Counted from the first letter of the stretch, positions 1-11,900 are shown. The stretch is 64,000 bases of DNA from Akebia trifoliata (GCA_017979445.1 CM030706.1:16602967-16666966), one strand, 5' to 3'. Made by a program: numbers and translations. Notes: generated by a model not told the origin, from the sequence alone.

Positions 1-806
1 TACTGAGAAGAATCCCAAGGAGCATGTGAAAGCTATAACTCTTAGAAGTGGGAAGAAGTTAGAACAATCAAAGAGGGGTAGCAATTAAGCAAATGAGGAT
101 GAAACTGCTCTTCCTAAAGATCAAGATGCTACTGCTCCTATTCAACAACCTATTCCACAACCATCTTCTAATCCCATTCATTTTCCTCAAAAATTACGAA
201 AGCAAAATTTAGATAAGCAATTTTCTAAATTTATTGATATTTTTAAAAGCTTACATATTAATCTTCTTTTTCTAGATATGCTAGAGCAAATGCCGAAATA
301 TGCTAAGTTCTTGAAGGAAGTTCTATCAAACAAGAGGAAATTGGTGGATAATGAGAAGGTTATGCTCATGGAAGAATGTAGTGCTATTCTTCAAAGAAAG
401 CTTCCCCAAAAGCTAAAAGATCCAGGGAGTTTCAATATTCTTGCACTATTGGTGATTGTAATTTTGATAGAGTTTTATGTGATCTTGGTGCAAGTATTAA
501 TCTGATACCTCTCTCTATTTACAGGAAACTCAGTTTAGGGGAAGTGAAGCCTACTACGGTATCCTTGCAGCTTGTAGATAGATTATCAAGCATCCTAGAG
601 GCATTATTGAGGATGTTTTGATAAAAGTGGACAAATTCATATTTTCTACTGATTTTATCGTTTTGGATATAGAAGAAGACAAGGTTGTCCTACTCATATT
701 GGGAAGACCTTTTCTCGCCACAGGTAGAACTCTCATAGATGTTCATCAAGGTAAGTTGATTTTAAGGGTTCAAGATGAATAAGTAACTTTTAATGTTTTT
801 GAGGTT
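1..806 (+). pseudogene. Athila-type gag C-terminus and aspartic protease (element A), broken
   Basis: The first bases continue a gag-pol frame with the Athila-lineage motif KEHVKAITLRSGKK. They lead through a conserved gag tail (QMPKYAKFLKEVLSNKRK, 291-344) into an aspartic protease. The protease active site reads CDLGASINLIPLSIYRK at about 478-525, with the Athila-type D-L-G-A in place of D-S/T-G-A, and the flap-side motif LGRPFLATGRTLIDV lies at about 696-745. The frame is broken by a TAA at 86-88, a frameshift near 440, another near 582, and a TAA at 779-781 just before the RT linker. The protein would mature the gag-pol polyprotein in the particle. The 5' part of the element is outside the window. 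Lineage assignment rests on recognised motifs and gene order, so it is firm at clade level. This copy cannot be functional. Confidence 0.88.
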
Positions 807-1935
807 ATGAAATTTCCTTCCGATGTTAATGCATGTTTTGTAATAAGTGTTTTGGATAGGGTAGTAGCTGAAAAATTTAATAAATCTTTTCCTCCCTTAC
901 TTTTGGAAAATTGCATATTAAATGGTAGAACTTTAGGAACTCTAAGTGATGATGAAGATATAATTGAATGTGTGAATAATCTTGATGCTTTGCCACTTAG
1001 TGAGTTTCCAAAAAGGCTTAAATTTAAAGAGTTGGGAGCTGTGCATGTTAATGAACCATCATCTAAAAAGGAACCTCCTAAACTTGAACTTAAACAATTG
1101 CCATCACATCTTAGGTATGCTTTCTTAGAAGAGTCTTGTTATTATCCTGTTATTATTAACTCTTCTTTAAATGATTTGGAGGAGGAAAAGTTATTGAGGG
1201 TTTTAAGGGAGCATAGGAAAGCTATTAGATGGACTATTGATGATATCAAGGGAATTAGCCCATCTATTTGTATGCACAAGATTTTGATGGAAGAGAGCTA
1301 CAAGCCATTGGTACAACCTCAAAGAAGATTAAATCCTTCCATGCAAGAAGTGGTAAAAAAGGAGGCTGTGAAGCTTATGGATGCAGGTATAATTTATCCA
1401 ATCTCGGATAGTTCATGGGTAAGTCCGGTCCAAGTGGTTCCTTAGAAGGTGGTATGATCGTGGTGAAAAATGACAACAATGAGCTTATACCCACAAGAAC
1501 GGTGACCGGATGAAGAGTTTGTATAGATTACCGGAAACTCAATGATGTCACAAGAAAGGATCACTTTCCTTTGCCCTTCATTGACCAAATGGTGGAGAGA
1601 CTTTCCGGGCATGATTATTATTGTTTCTTAGATGGATATTCAGGCTATAATCAAATTCCAATAGCACCGGAGGATCAAGAGAAGACCACTTTTACATGTC
1701 CATATGGAACCTTTGCTTATAGAAGAATGCCATTCGGATAGTGCAACGCCCCTGCTACTTTTCAACATTGCATGATGTCAATTTTTTCCAATATGGTTGA
1801 AAAATACATTGAAGTGTTCATGGATGATTTTTCTATTTTTGGTTCTTCTTTTGATAATTATCTTTCTAATCTCTCTTTAGTTTTGCAGCGATGTGTTGAC
1901 ACAAACTTGGTATTGAATTAGAAAAAATACCATTT
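807..1935 (+). pseudogene. Athila-type reverse transcriptase (element A), broken
   Basis: An open stretch 807-1445 carries the protease-RT linker and RT fingers. Typical motifs are AIRWTIDDIKGISPSICMHK, then LMDAGIIYPISDSSWVSPVQ at about 1376-1435. A TAG at 1443-1445 ends it. RT similarity continues through VCIDYRKLNDVTRKDHFPLP at about 1518-1577, then FLDGYSGYNQIP, YRRMPFG (followed by a stop), and the catalytic motif as VFMDDF at about 1814-1831 (F-M-D-D instead of Y-V/I-D-D). The last stop is at 1918-1920. RT would copy the genomic RNA from a tRNA primer. The aspartates of the active site are kept, but three to four nonsense codons inactivate the copy. The domain order PR-RT-RH-IN is the standard Gypsy order. 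Confidence 0.9.
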
Positions 1936-1936
1936 T

Positions 1937-2698
1937 ATGGTAAAAGAAGGAATTGTGTTAGGACATCGAATTTCTACTAAAGGAATTGAGGCAGACCGAG
2001 CAAAAATTGATGTAATTAAGAAGCTTTCACCTCCTACCAATGTTAAGGGAGTTAGAAGTTTTCTTGGACATGCAGGATTTTACAAGAGATTTATTAAAGA
2101 TTTTTCTAAAATTGCTAAACCTCTTTGTGAATTGTTAGTAAAAGATGCAGTTTTTTATTTTTCCAAAGAATGTTTAGATGCTTTTGAAACTCTTAAAGTG
2201 AAATTGATATCTTCTCCTGTTATTGCTGCACCCGATTGGGAATTGCCTTTTACTTTGATGTGTGATGCTAGTGAATATGCTATAGGTGCTGTTTTAGGAC
2301 AGCGAAAAGATAAGGTCTTTCATGTGATTTACTATGCTAGCAAAATTTTAAATGAGGCTCAATTGAATTACGCAACTACCGAAAAAGAGCTTTTAGCAGT
2401 TGTTTATGCTTTTGCCAAATTTCGGTCTTATTTAATAGGTTCTAAAGTGATTGTCTACACCAATCATTCGGCTTTGAGGTATTTATTTGCTAAAAAAGAT
2501 GCAAAGCCAAGGTTGTTAAGATGGATTTTACTTTTGCAGGAATTTGACTTGGAAATCAAGGACAAGAAAGGAATCGAAAATGAAGTTGCAGATCATCTTT
2601 CTAGGATGGACCATGTGCAGCCAAATGAAGAAGTTGATGGGGATATTAATGAGAAATTTCTGGATGAGCAGTTGTTTGCAGTTGGAGAAGCCCCATAG
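1937..2698 (+). pseudogene. Athila-type RT connection and RNase H (element A)
   Basis: This is the longest clean pol stretch of A (253 residues). It begins with the RT thumb/connection ([20 protein letters not shown]) and the block [20 protein letters not shown]. It then runs into the Gypsy RNase [48 protein letters not shown] and [11 protein letters not shown]. Of the four acidic catalytic positions, the first (CDAS), second (TEKE) and fourth (VADHLSR) are present. The third, normally T-D-H, is T-N-H, so RNase H would be impaired even if expressed. It follows the RT domain in the same frame after the stop at 1918-1920 and ends in a TAG at 2696-2698. Confidence 0.9.
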
Positions 2699-2778
2699 TA
2701 TGTTGATATTGTCAACTATTTGGCTAGGGGGATTTTGCCTACTGAACTCACCCACCAAAGGAGGAAGAAGTTCTTTTT

Positions 2779-3952
2779 AGATATTAAGTATTTTATATGG
2801 GATGATCCATTCCTTTACAAGATGTGTGCCGGAAGAGGAGATGGAGAGTATTCTTCAACATTGTCATTCTCGTGAAGTTGGATGACACTTTGGAGCAACC
2901 AAGACAATAGCAAAAATTTTACAATCAGGATTTTATTGGCCTACTCTTTTTAAAGATCCATATAATTTTGTTGCCAATTGTGATAAATGTCAAAGGGTTG
3001 GGAATATATCTAGGAAAAATGAGATGCCTCTAACATATATTTTGGAAATTGAATTGTTTGATGTTTGCGGTATTGATTTTATGGGTCCTTTTCCATCTTC
3101 TTTCTCTAATCGTTTTATTTTGGTTACTATAGATTATGTGTCCAAGTGGGTTGAAGCTATAGCATTGCCAACCAATGATGCTCGGGTGGTGGTAAGATTT
3201 TTGAAGAAGTATATTTTTGCAAGATTTGGAACACCAAGAGCTATCATAAGTGATGGAGGATCACACTTCTGTAACAAACAATTTGATTCACTTTTGAGCA
3301 AATATGGAGTGACACATAGGGTGCCTACACCTTATCATCCGCAGACAAGTGGTCAAGTTGAGGTATCCAACCGTGAGCTAAAGAGGATTCTAGAGAAGAC
3401 AGTCAATTCTTCAAGGAATGATTGGTCAAGCAAATTGGATGATGCTCTATGGGCCTACCGGACAGCGTTCAAGACACCTATTGGAATGTCTCCATATCAA
3501 TTGGTTTATGGAAAATCTTGTCATCTCCCAGTTGAGTTGGAACATAGATTATATTGGGCTGTTAAGTTCTTGAATTTCAATTTACAGGCTGCAGGGGAGA
3601 AGAGACTGTTACAGCTAAATGAGATGGAAGAGTTCCGGAACGATGCTTATGAGAATGCTAGGATCTATAAGGAAAAGACGAAGAGATGGCATGATAGGCA
3701 CATTCACAAATGGGAATTCAAAGAAGGACACCAAGTTCTCCTCTTCAATTCAAGACTTAAACTTTTTCTGGGAAAATTAAGATCACGGTGGTCCGGTCCT
3801 TTACTGTCAACAAGGTCTTACCATCGGGGGCAATAGAAGTCAAGCATCCGTCGAAAGGGATTTTTACAGTAAACGGGCAGCGATTGAAGCACTACTTCGG
3901 AGGGAACTTTAGTACCGAGCAGGTGTCCATTTTGCTTTCAATTCTGAAGTGA
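2779..3952 (+). pseudogene. Athila-type integrase (element A)
   Basis: The N-terminal zinc domain is recognisable as [20 protein letters not shown] and then CDKCQRVGN at about 2850-3005; its H-H-C-C residues are kept, but a TGA interrupts it near 2882. The catalytic core runs through 3024-3836: GIDFMGPFP holds the first aspartate, [11 protein letters not shown] the second, and [13 protein letters not shown] the glutamate, so the DDE triad is complete. The conserved [18 protein letters not shown] follows. The C-terminus continues in another frame after a frameshift near 3800 and ends at TGA 3950-3952 after GQRLKHYFGG. There is no chromodomain, as expected for Athila. The protein would join element cDNA to host DNA. 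Confidence 0.9.
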
Positions 3953-4704
3953 AGATTCAAGAAAGTCTCGCTAAAGACTTAAATTTTAGCGCTTCTCGGG
4001 AGGCAACCCGATTTATTTCTAAAATTAAAATTTCAAGGATTTAGGATTTCATTAGTTTATTTTATTTTAGTTTTAGTTGTTATTTTATTTTATTAGGTAG
4101 TTTAGGATTTGTTTTATGTTATTTGTTTTGATTTTAATTATGTTTGTTTTATTTTTCAGGTGAATAAAGGATTTCAGTGCTGCCCAGTCAATTTCGTCGC
4201 AGCGGTGGGTACATGTACGCCGCGGCAGTTTCTGAAAATAAGATAAAGAGGCCAAGCCCCAAATTAAAGGAATTAGGGCAAGAGTCGCGGCGGAAATGAC
4301 TTACCCGTCGCGGTGCGAGTCACGAAGTTAGAATTTTAAGGGGTTAAACCCGTCATTTGGTTCAAACTTCTCACATTCTCTCCGCCCCTTTCTCTTCTTT
4401 TCTCCAAAAACCTCTCATTTTCCTTCACCTCTTTATCTTCCTCAACCTTTTACCTCCCCTAACTCTATTTAAATCCACAAAATTTCTTTCATTTGTTCAT
4501 ATCACTCTCACTATTCTTGTTTCTTCTCAGAAAAATGAAAGGTTGCTACTAAGTTTGGGGAAAGGAAGGTGATTGCATTGAAGTTCGGATTCGAGATTTG
4601 AAGAAGAGGTTTAGGTTTGCAAAAGTGGTAAGGGTTTTCTTCTCTCTTGATTGAAGTTCTGTGTTTGGTTGATTTCTGATTAGAAGAATTTTATTTGGGT
4701 TATA
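3953..4704 (+). other. Untranslated spacer before the extra ORF, with an LTR-like segment
   Basis: No coding similarity is seen. A T-rich tract ends in a splice-acceptor-like TTTTTCAGGTGAATAAAGG at about 4155-4173. It is followed by GC-rich blocks at 4195-4230 and 4285-4325 (CGCAGCGGTGGGTACATGT, GCCGCGGC). The same arrangement occurs inside the 3' LTR at 7755-7980. 4340-4700 is pyrimidine-rich leader-like DNA (TTCTCTCC, CTTCTTTTCTCC). In Athila elements the ORF after pol is thought to be expressed from a spliced RNA, so an acceptor here is plausible but unproven. Confidence 0.5.
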
Positions 4705-5823
4705 ATGGCTTCATCAAGTACTTCTAAGAAGAGAAAATCTAGGGTTGTTTATGATAAAAAAAATTTGTTAGTGAAGATGCACAGAATAGGTTCTATGAAT
4801 CGGTAACTGGTAGAAATCCCATAGTAGAAAGGGGATTAACTGTCACAGCTGTAGGATATCCTCGTATTAGGGGGATTATAGAAGAGAGGAAATGGGAAAC
4901 GTTTTGTGCACAACCTAAGCTTGCAATAGTACCAGTTTTGAGGGAATTCTATGCCAATGCTCCTGAACATGACCATAGAAGGTGTTTGTTAGAGGAAAAC
5001 ATGTCGATTTTAGTGGGGAGGCTATCAACAAATTTTTCAAATTACCTGATATTACGAAAGATGATTATAATAGATTCATTGGGAGGCAAATAGATTATCA
5101 AGAGATATTGCAAGAGATTGCTGTGCCAGGTACCCAACGGAAACTAACAGAAGAAAAACCTATGACATTTTCGAGCATTGGGCTCATAAGGACTGTAAGG
5201 CTTGGTATTATTTTTTGACGGCTAAAATGATGCTAATAAAGCATTTTAGTGATATTAATAAGGAAAGGGCAATTCTCTTGTACTGCATTGTGACTGGAAA
5301 ATCTATTGATGTGGGGAAATTCATTTCTTCTCATATTATACAGTGTTACAAGCACACTTCCATGTCATTATTTTATCCTTTCTTGATCACTGCTTTGTGT
5401 GTTGTTGCTAAGGTCCAATTTGGGGCAGATGAGGAGACTTTGGCTCCTATGGCTGCACTTTTTGATAGTAAAGTGCAAGGTATAAAAGGGGTTGACAGAA
5501 TGGCACCAATTGTTCAGAGTCAACAGGCAAGACCACAGTCTTCCAGAGCTCTTACTATGGCTGAGCGGATGGAGAGGTTGGAAGAAAGGGTTAATCAGTA
5601 AGGCGAGCAGCTCCAGTAGTTTACAGAGTATCAGTATGCCTGCAACAACACTCTTGAGTTGATGATGAGGCAGCTAGCAGTGGGGATAGCAGTGGACATG
5701 TCACAGTTTCCTAACATGCCAGTTTATCCAGGACAGTCACATGGAGAGGGACTGGGGTCTTCTCGGGCAGAGGACTTAGATGGAGATGAGGGTGATGGAG
5801 CAGCTGAGGAGGAGGAGATGTAG
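4705..5823 (+). pseudogene. Athila extra ORF after pol (putative plant transposon protein family), broken
   Basis: The chosen ATG at 4705 gives MASSSTSKKRKSRVVYDKK, a basic start typical of this family. The body is recognisable across frames: FVRGKHVDFSGEAINKFFKL (about 4982-5041), then FLTAKMMLIKHFSDINKERA, then a helical Q/E-rich region MAERMERLEERVNQ (5557-5598). An acidic tail (GDEGDGAAEEEEM) ends at TAG 5821-5823. It resembles the plant-specific putative transposon protein domain that often follows or accompanies Athila pol; its function is unknown, and older literature calls the ORF in this position env-like. Frameshifts occur near 4760, 4980 and 5170, and a TAA lies at 5599-5601. I see no clear signal peptide or membrane segment in it. 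Confidence 0.75.
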
Positions 5824-7650
5824 TCTCTATTTTTACTTTGTTTTACTTTTCTGTCTATTTTTTTGTTTTTGATTTCTATTTTTAATTTCTATTTTATTTT
5901 CTGGATTTATTAGTTATGTTTTGTTTTATTTTGGATATTTGAACTAAGTATGAGTTTTCTTTGTGTGAGTTAACGACTTAACATTGGTTGCAAGCGTGGC
6001 TTTTTCTTTTTCTTTTGAGGATACTGCTTGAAAAGAAAGGAGAAAATGTTGTTGTACCCGAGAAAAATCGAGAAGGAAGTTATTCTGTCCCTTAATTTCC
6101 TTACTTTAGTTTGTTTGCTTTTATTCATTGAGGGCAATGAAGATAATTAAGTTTGGGGGGGGGGGGGAGGATAATTTGATTCTTTTATTCTTTGAGTTGT
6201 TAGCTGCATTAAAGTCATACTATCATTCTTTTCATTATTCTATTTTTCATTCTTTTATTCTTTTCTATTCTTTTATTTGTTTTCTACATTAAAATTTTTG
6301 CAATAAATTTTCAACTTTTGAGCATTTCTTTTGTTTTCGAGTCAATTCATAAAGTCAATGATGATAACTTGATTACTGTGATATGTGGCTGTTGAGTTGG
6401 AATTCGATATTACTTAGACTTTGAGGATAGCTTAGACGTTTGTTTTGTTTGAATTGGATATTCAATGTTGGTCTAGTATGGTAATTTTGAATAATGATCC
6501 TGTTTTGCTACTTAGAGACATTTTATTTAGACATTTGTGAATGAAAAATAGGCCTCAACAGATTTTAGAACTTGGCTGATTGTCGCTCGAGGGAAATCCT
6601 AGACTTTTATGTGGTTTAGGAAATGATTTAGGCTATCTTTGGACCGTTTGAGCTTTTCTTGCCTACCTTAATTATTTTTTATTTGCTAGTTACCTATTTG
6701 AGCCATTTATTTAATTTTTAGCCTTAATTTTCTTTCTTTAAACTTATCTTCCTACCTGATTTTGAGCCTAAACACTTATCCTTACCTTTAATGAGAATAT
6801 TCACTTATGTGTGATTTGTTGAGATTGAAGAGCAAAAATCTATTGTTAAGGGAGAAAAGGATAGAAAAGAATGTTGTTGACCTGGTGATAATCAAAGATA
6901 AGTTAGGGGGTCTTGAAGAAAAATGAAGGAGGGATACAAGTTTGAAGAAAAGTGTTCTGCATTTATTTATTTTGTTTGTATTATCATAATAAAAAAAAAA
7001 TAATAAATAAAAATAAATAAAATAAATAAAAAGAATTTGATGGTAGTAGTGGTGAAAGTGTGCGAAAATGTTATAGCACAAAAGAAAAAAGGAAAGTATG
7101 AAAAGTGAAGTTGTGATGTTAGTATTCTTAAGCTCTTTAGAATGTTACATTTTGTTCGATTGTGAGTATTCTCAATCTTTGAATTATCCTATCCATTCTT
7201 TTTGAGCCAATACCTAAACCTGACATTACAAGCTTAATTAAGACCTTTTGATCCGAGGTGGCATGATGAGTTTACATTAGTGGAGAGTGACAAGAAAGCC
7301 AAGCTTATGAGATTTGATATTTTCATTACTATTTAGAGGTCAAATTTGTTTGCATTGTTTTTATAAAATTATCCGGGTGGTAGAATGGATTGTTTTAGAT
7401 ATTACTTCCTTGGATTTTTCAGAGGATTGATCATTTGAATGGGATGAAAGTTTGGGTGATTTTTCTAGTTTTTGTAATGTCCAATAGATTCTTGACGCTT
7501 TATGTTATCAGTGATTTTTGAGACACTATTGTGGATTGTGCTTGTTAAATGAATCTTGTTCTTGAAAATTGAAGAATCTGAAGTTAGTTTTGATTCAGTC
7601 CGTTCTAGGTTAGGTTTATTTCTGTTTTTGCTCGAGGACTAGCAAATGTT
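5824..7650 (+). other. Long 3' untranslated region of element A
   Basis: About 1.8 kb of AT-rich DNA without coding similarity lies between the extra ORF and the 3' polypurine tract. It holds a run of G at 6155-6167 (listed separately) and A-rich low-complexity DNA at 6985-7035. Short ORFs on the minus strand here are composed of F/Y/L-rich low-complexity residues and are not supported. Confidence 0.6.
6149..6170 (+). promoter_or_regulatory. Second polypurine-like tract inside the 3' UTR of A
   Basis: AAGTTTGG followed by a long G run and AGG shares its first 12 bases (AAGTTTGGGGGG) with the true tract next to the LTR at 7651, apart from the last base. It lies 1.5 kb upstream of the LTR. It may be a secondary plus-strand priming site or an old duplicated tract; nothing in the window decides between these. 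Confidence 0.4.
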
Positions 7651-7665
7651 AAGTTTGGGGGAATT
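7651..7665 (+). promoter_or_regulatory. Polypurine tract of element A
   Basis: AAGTTTGGGGGAATT lies immediately before the TG that starts the 3' LTR. It is the usual Athila-type plus-strand primer site. Its position between the 3' UTR and the TGATGAGTCGG start supports the LTR boundary. Confidence 0.7.
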
Positions 7666-8841
7666 TGATGAGTCGGTTTGTAACGACTTATTTTATGAAA
7701 TTTTACTTGACATTTTGTTAATTTGAGAGTGATTTTATTTAGTAATCGTTCTTTTTATTGTTTTAGGTAATAAATGGCCAAGAATACGAAAAGGAAGCAA
7801 TTCGAGGTGAAACCGGAAGAAAAGACGAAGTTTCAGAGAATGATGTACAAGAGGCAGAGGTCACCGCAGCGGTGGATACATGTCCGCCGCGGCGCTCGTA
7901 TTTAAATCAACAAAGGCCCCAAGACAGGAGCTAGCCGTCGCAGCTGTGGGTACATGCCTGCCGCGGCGCGCGGCGCAATTCCATTTCTACACTTCGTCTC
8001 GTGTTGTTATCATATCGTTTAGATCCGATTTAAAAGGGATTTAACCCCAATTGTATTAGAACGTATGGAGGCTATAAGTAGTTTATTTTTAGGGTTTATT
8101 GGGAGATTGGAAACGCTAGAGAAGAAGGGGGATAGGAGATCAAGTGATTGCTACTGCAAGCTCGAATTTTACTGGTTTATTCTTCCTTTCTTCTATGTTT
8201 AATTTCAAGATGTTTGTTTCGTACTTCGTTATGAACTAAATTTCGTTTCGAGGGTTGAGATATAAGTCAGATACAATTTCGTAGTTGTTTTACTCAAATT
8301 CAATTCTTTGTTTTGCAATTACTTATTTGTGTGTCTATTTTGAGTTTAATGTTGTTAATTCTGAAGGCCAAAGTTTTGATTGATTTATTGATCTAGGTTT
8401 ATAATGAGAATTAGAATCTAGGTTAGATCAATAAAATAGATCAGGTTGGAATGAATGAACGGTAGAGGTACTTTAGCATGTTCTAAGAGGTTAGTAATTC
8501 AATTTACAATAATTCCACAGATTTTATGACTCTTTAGTATTTAAATTCACATAGAGATATGCTGAGAGGAGTAATCTAAACTTCCAAATAAGGCAAAGCA
8601 GGAATTACTTTGAATAATCAATTACGTAGGAGTATCTGTAGTGAAGTCAAAAGCCCTAGGTTTTTAATCCATAAGAATCTATTCTTTCTTGTTTCATTGT
8701 TATTTCAATTTGCAATTCTACAATTATCGATTCATCAAATATAATTTAAGTGATTATTTTTTGTACTTAGTAACTTAATCCTCGTGGGAACGATATCTTA
8801 TATTAGTACTTGAAACGATTAGTGCACTTGCTAACATAAAT
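7666..8841 (+). mobile_element. 3' LTR of Athila-type element A
   Basis: The LTR starts TGATGAGTCGGTTTGTAACG directly after the polypurine tract, as in many Athila-group LTRs. It ends near the Athila-like stretch AGTGCACTTGC (8821-8831). It contains a TATA-like TATAAGTA (8073-8080), two GC-rich blocks (7862-7895 and 7936-7975), and a T-rich 3' part. The exact 3' end is uncertain: the bases 8842-8858 repeat an internal LTR stretch (7844-7860) and then run into RT sequence of element H. The 5' LTR is outside the window. Confidence 0.75.
8073..8080 (+). promoter_or_regulatory. TATA-like box in the LTR of A
   Basis: TATAAGTA lies about 407 bp into the 1.2-kb LTR, downstream of the GC-rich blocks. 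It is a reasonable U3 promoter position. The call is by sequence and position only. Confidence 0.4.
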
Positions 8842-8855
8842 TGTACAAGAGGCAG

Positions 8856-8949
8856 AGGACACTTCGAGTATCTAGTGATGTCTTTCGGTCTTATGAATGC
8901 CCCAGCAACATTTATAGATATTATGCATTGGGTATTTTCGGAGCACCTT
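8856..8949 (+). pseudogene. Chromovirus (Tekay/Del-like) RT fragment, part A of element H
   Basis: The reading GHFEYLVMSFGLMNAPATF then IDIMHWVFSEHL is the central RT block of Tekay/Del-type Gypsy elements. It lies just upstream of where the Y-I/V-D-D active site should be. Instead of the active site, the frame runs straight into the 34-bp array at about 8950. Upstream it abuts the LTR of A. The next RT block of the same lineage (LYAKFSKYKFW) is found on the opposite strand at 13646-13975. This is therefore one half of an RT that was split; about 25 codons including the active site are missing between the halves. Confidence 0.85.
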
Positions 8950-11900
8950 TCGTCGAGGGCTTTCTCGGAATTATGCTCAGTTACCGTCGAGGGTTTTCTC
9001 GAAACTATGTTCTGATGCCACCGAGGGCTTTCTCGGCATTATACTCAGTTACCGCCGAGGGTTTCTCGGAATTATGCTTAGTTGCTGACGAGGGCTTTCA
9101 CGAAATTATGCTCAGTTACCGCCGAGGTTTGCTCGGAATTATACTCAGATGCCGCCGAGGGTTTTCTCGGAATTATGCTCAGTTACCGCCAAGGGTATTC
9201 TCGGAATTATGCTCAGTTACCGTCGAGGGTTTTCTCGGAATTATGCTCAGTAACCGCCAATTGTTTTCTCGGAATTATGCTGAGATGCCGCCACGGGATT
9301 TCTCAGAATTATGCTAAGATGTCGCCGAGGATTTTCTCGGAACTATGCTCAGATGCCGCTGAGGGCTTTCTCGAAATTATGTTCAGTTACCGCCGAGGGT
9401 TTTCTCGAAATTATTCTCAGTTACTGTCGAGGGTTTTCTTGGAACTATGCCCATATGCCGCCAAGGGCTTTCTCAGAATTATGCTCATATGCCGCTGAGG
9501 ATTTTCTCGGAACTATGCTCAGATGCCGTTAAGGGCTTTGTCGGAATTATGCTCAATTACCGCCGAGGGTTTTCTCGAAATTATGCTCAGTTACCATTGA
9601 GATTTTCTCGGAATTATGCTTCGCTACCACCGAGGGTTTTCTTGGAATTATGCTCAATAACCGTCGAGGGGTTTTGTCAGAATTATGCTCAGTTACCGCT
9701 GAGGACTTTGTCAGAATTATGCTCAGTTACTTCCGAGGGTTTTCTCGGAACTATGCTCAGATGCCATCGAGGGCTTTCTCAGAATTATCCTCAGATGCCG
9801 TCGAGGGTTTTCTCAAAAATATACTCAGATGCCGTCGAGGGCTTTCTTCGGAATTATGCTCAGTTACCGCCAAAGGTTTTCTCGGAACTATGCTCAGATG
9901 CCGCCGAGGACTTTCTCGAAATATGCTCAGAAGCCGCTGAGGGTTTTCTCGGAACTATGCTCTGATGCCGCCTAGGGATTTTTTGAAATTATACTCAGTT
10001 ACCACCGAGGGTTTCCTCGAAATTATACTCAGTTATCGCCGAGGGCTTTCTCGAAATTATGCTCAGTTACCGCTGAGGGTTTGCTCGAAATTATGTTCAG
10101 ATGCCGCCGAGGGTTTTCTCGGAACTATGATCAAATGCCACTGAGGGCTTTCTCGGAACTATACTCAGATACCACAGAGGACTTTCTAGGAATTATGCCT
10201 AGATGCCGCCGAGGGCTTTCTTGGAATTATGCTCAGTTACCGTCGAGGGTTTTCTAGAAACTATGCTCAGATGCCACCAAGGGTTTTCTCTGAATTATGC
10301 TCATATGTCGCCGAGGGCTTTCTAGGAATTATGCTTAGTTACTGCCGAGGGTTTTCTTGGAACTATGCTCAGATGCCGCCGACGACTTTCTCGAAATTAT
10401 GCTCAGATACCGTCGAGGGTTTTCTCGGAGCTATGCTTAGATATTGCGAGGGCTTTTTCGGAAATATGCTCAGTTACCGCCTAGGGTTTTCTCGAAACTA
10501 TGCTCTGATGCCGCTTAGGGCTTTCTCGGAATTATACTCAGTTACCGCCAAGGGTTTCCTTGCAATTATGCTCAGTTGCTACCGAGGGCTTTCTCAAAAT
10601 TATGCTTAGTTACCACCGAGGGTTTGCTCGAAATTTAACTCAGATGCCACCGAGGGTTTTCTCAGAATTATACCCAGTTACCGCCGAGGGTTTTCTCGGA
10701 ATTATGCTCAGTAACCGCCGAGGTTTTCTCGCAATTATGCTGAGATGCTGCCGAGGGCTTTCTCAAAATTATGCTAAGATGCCACCGAGGGTTTTCTTGG
10801 AACTATACTCAGATGCCGTCGAGGGCTTTCTCGGAATTATGTTCAGTTACCGCCGAGGGTTTTCTCAAAATTATGCTCAGTTACTGTCGAGGGTTTTCTT
10901 GGAACTATGCTCAGATGACGCCGAGGGCTTTCTCAGAATTATGCTTAGATGCCGCTGAGGGTTTTCTCGGAACTATGCTCAGATGCCGTCGAGGGCTTTC
11001 TCGAAATTATGCTCAGTTATCGCCGAGAGTTTTCTCGGAATTATGCTCAGTTACCGCCGTGGATTTTCTCGGAATTATGCTCAGATGCCGCCGATGACTT
11101 TGTCGGAATTATGCTCAGTTACTGCCGAGGGTTTTCTCGAAACTATGCTCAGATGCCGCCAAGGGCTTTCTCAGAATTATGCTCAGATGCCGCTGAAGGT
11201 TTTCTCGGAACTATTCTCAGATGTCGCCGAGGGCTTTCTTCGGATTTATGCTCAGTTACCGCCGAGGGTTTTCTCAGAACTATGCTTAGATGCCGCCGAG
11301 GACTTTCTCGGAATTATGCTCAGATGCCGCTGAGGGTTTTCTCGAAACTATCCTCTGATGCCGCCTAGGGATTTCTCGTAATTATACTCAGTTACCACCG
11401 AGGGTTTCCTCGAAATTATGCTCAATTGCATCGAGGGCTTTCTCGAAATTATGCTCAGTTACCGTCGAGGGTTTTCTCGGAATTATGCTCAGATGCCGCC
11501 GAGGATTTTCTAGGAACTATGCTCAGATGCCGCCGAGGGCTTTCTCTGAATTATGCTTAGTTACTGCCGTGGGTTTTCTCGGAACTATGCTCAGATGCCG
11601 CCGAGGGCTTTCTCGGAATTATGCTCACATGCCGCCGAGGGTTTTCTCGGAACTATGCTCAGATGCCACCGAGGGCTTTCTCGAAATTATGCTCAGTTTC
11701 AGCCGATGGCTTTCTTGAAATTAGGCTCAATTACCGCCGGGGGTTTTCTAGGAATTTTGCTCAGATGCCGCCGGGGGTTTTCTAGGAATTTTGCTCAGAT
11801 GCCGCCGAGGGTTTTCTAGGAAGTATGCTCAGATGCCGCCGAGGGCTATCTCGAAACTATGCTCAGATGCCGTCGAGGGCTTTGTCGGAATTATGCTCAG

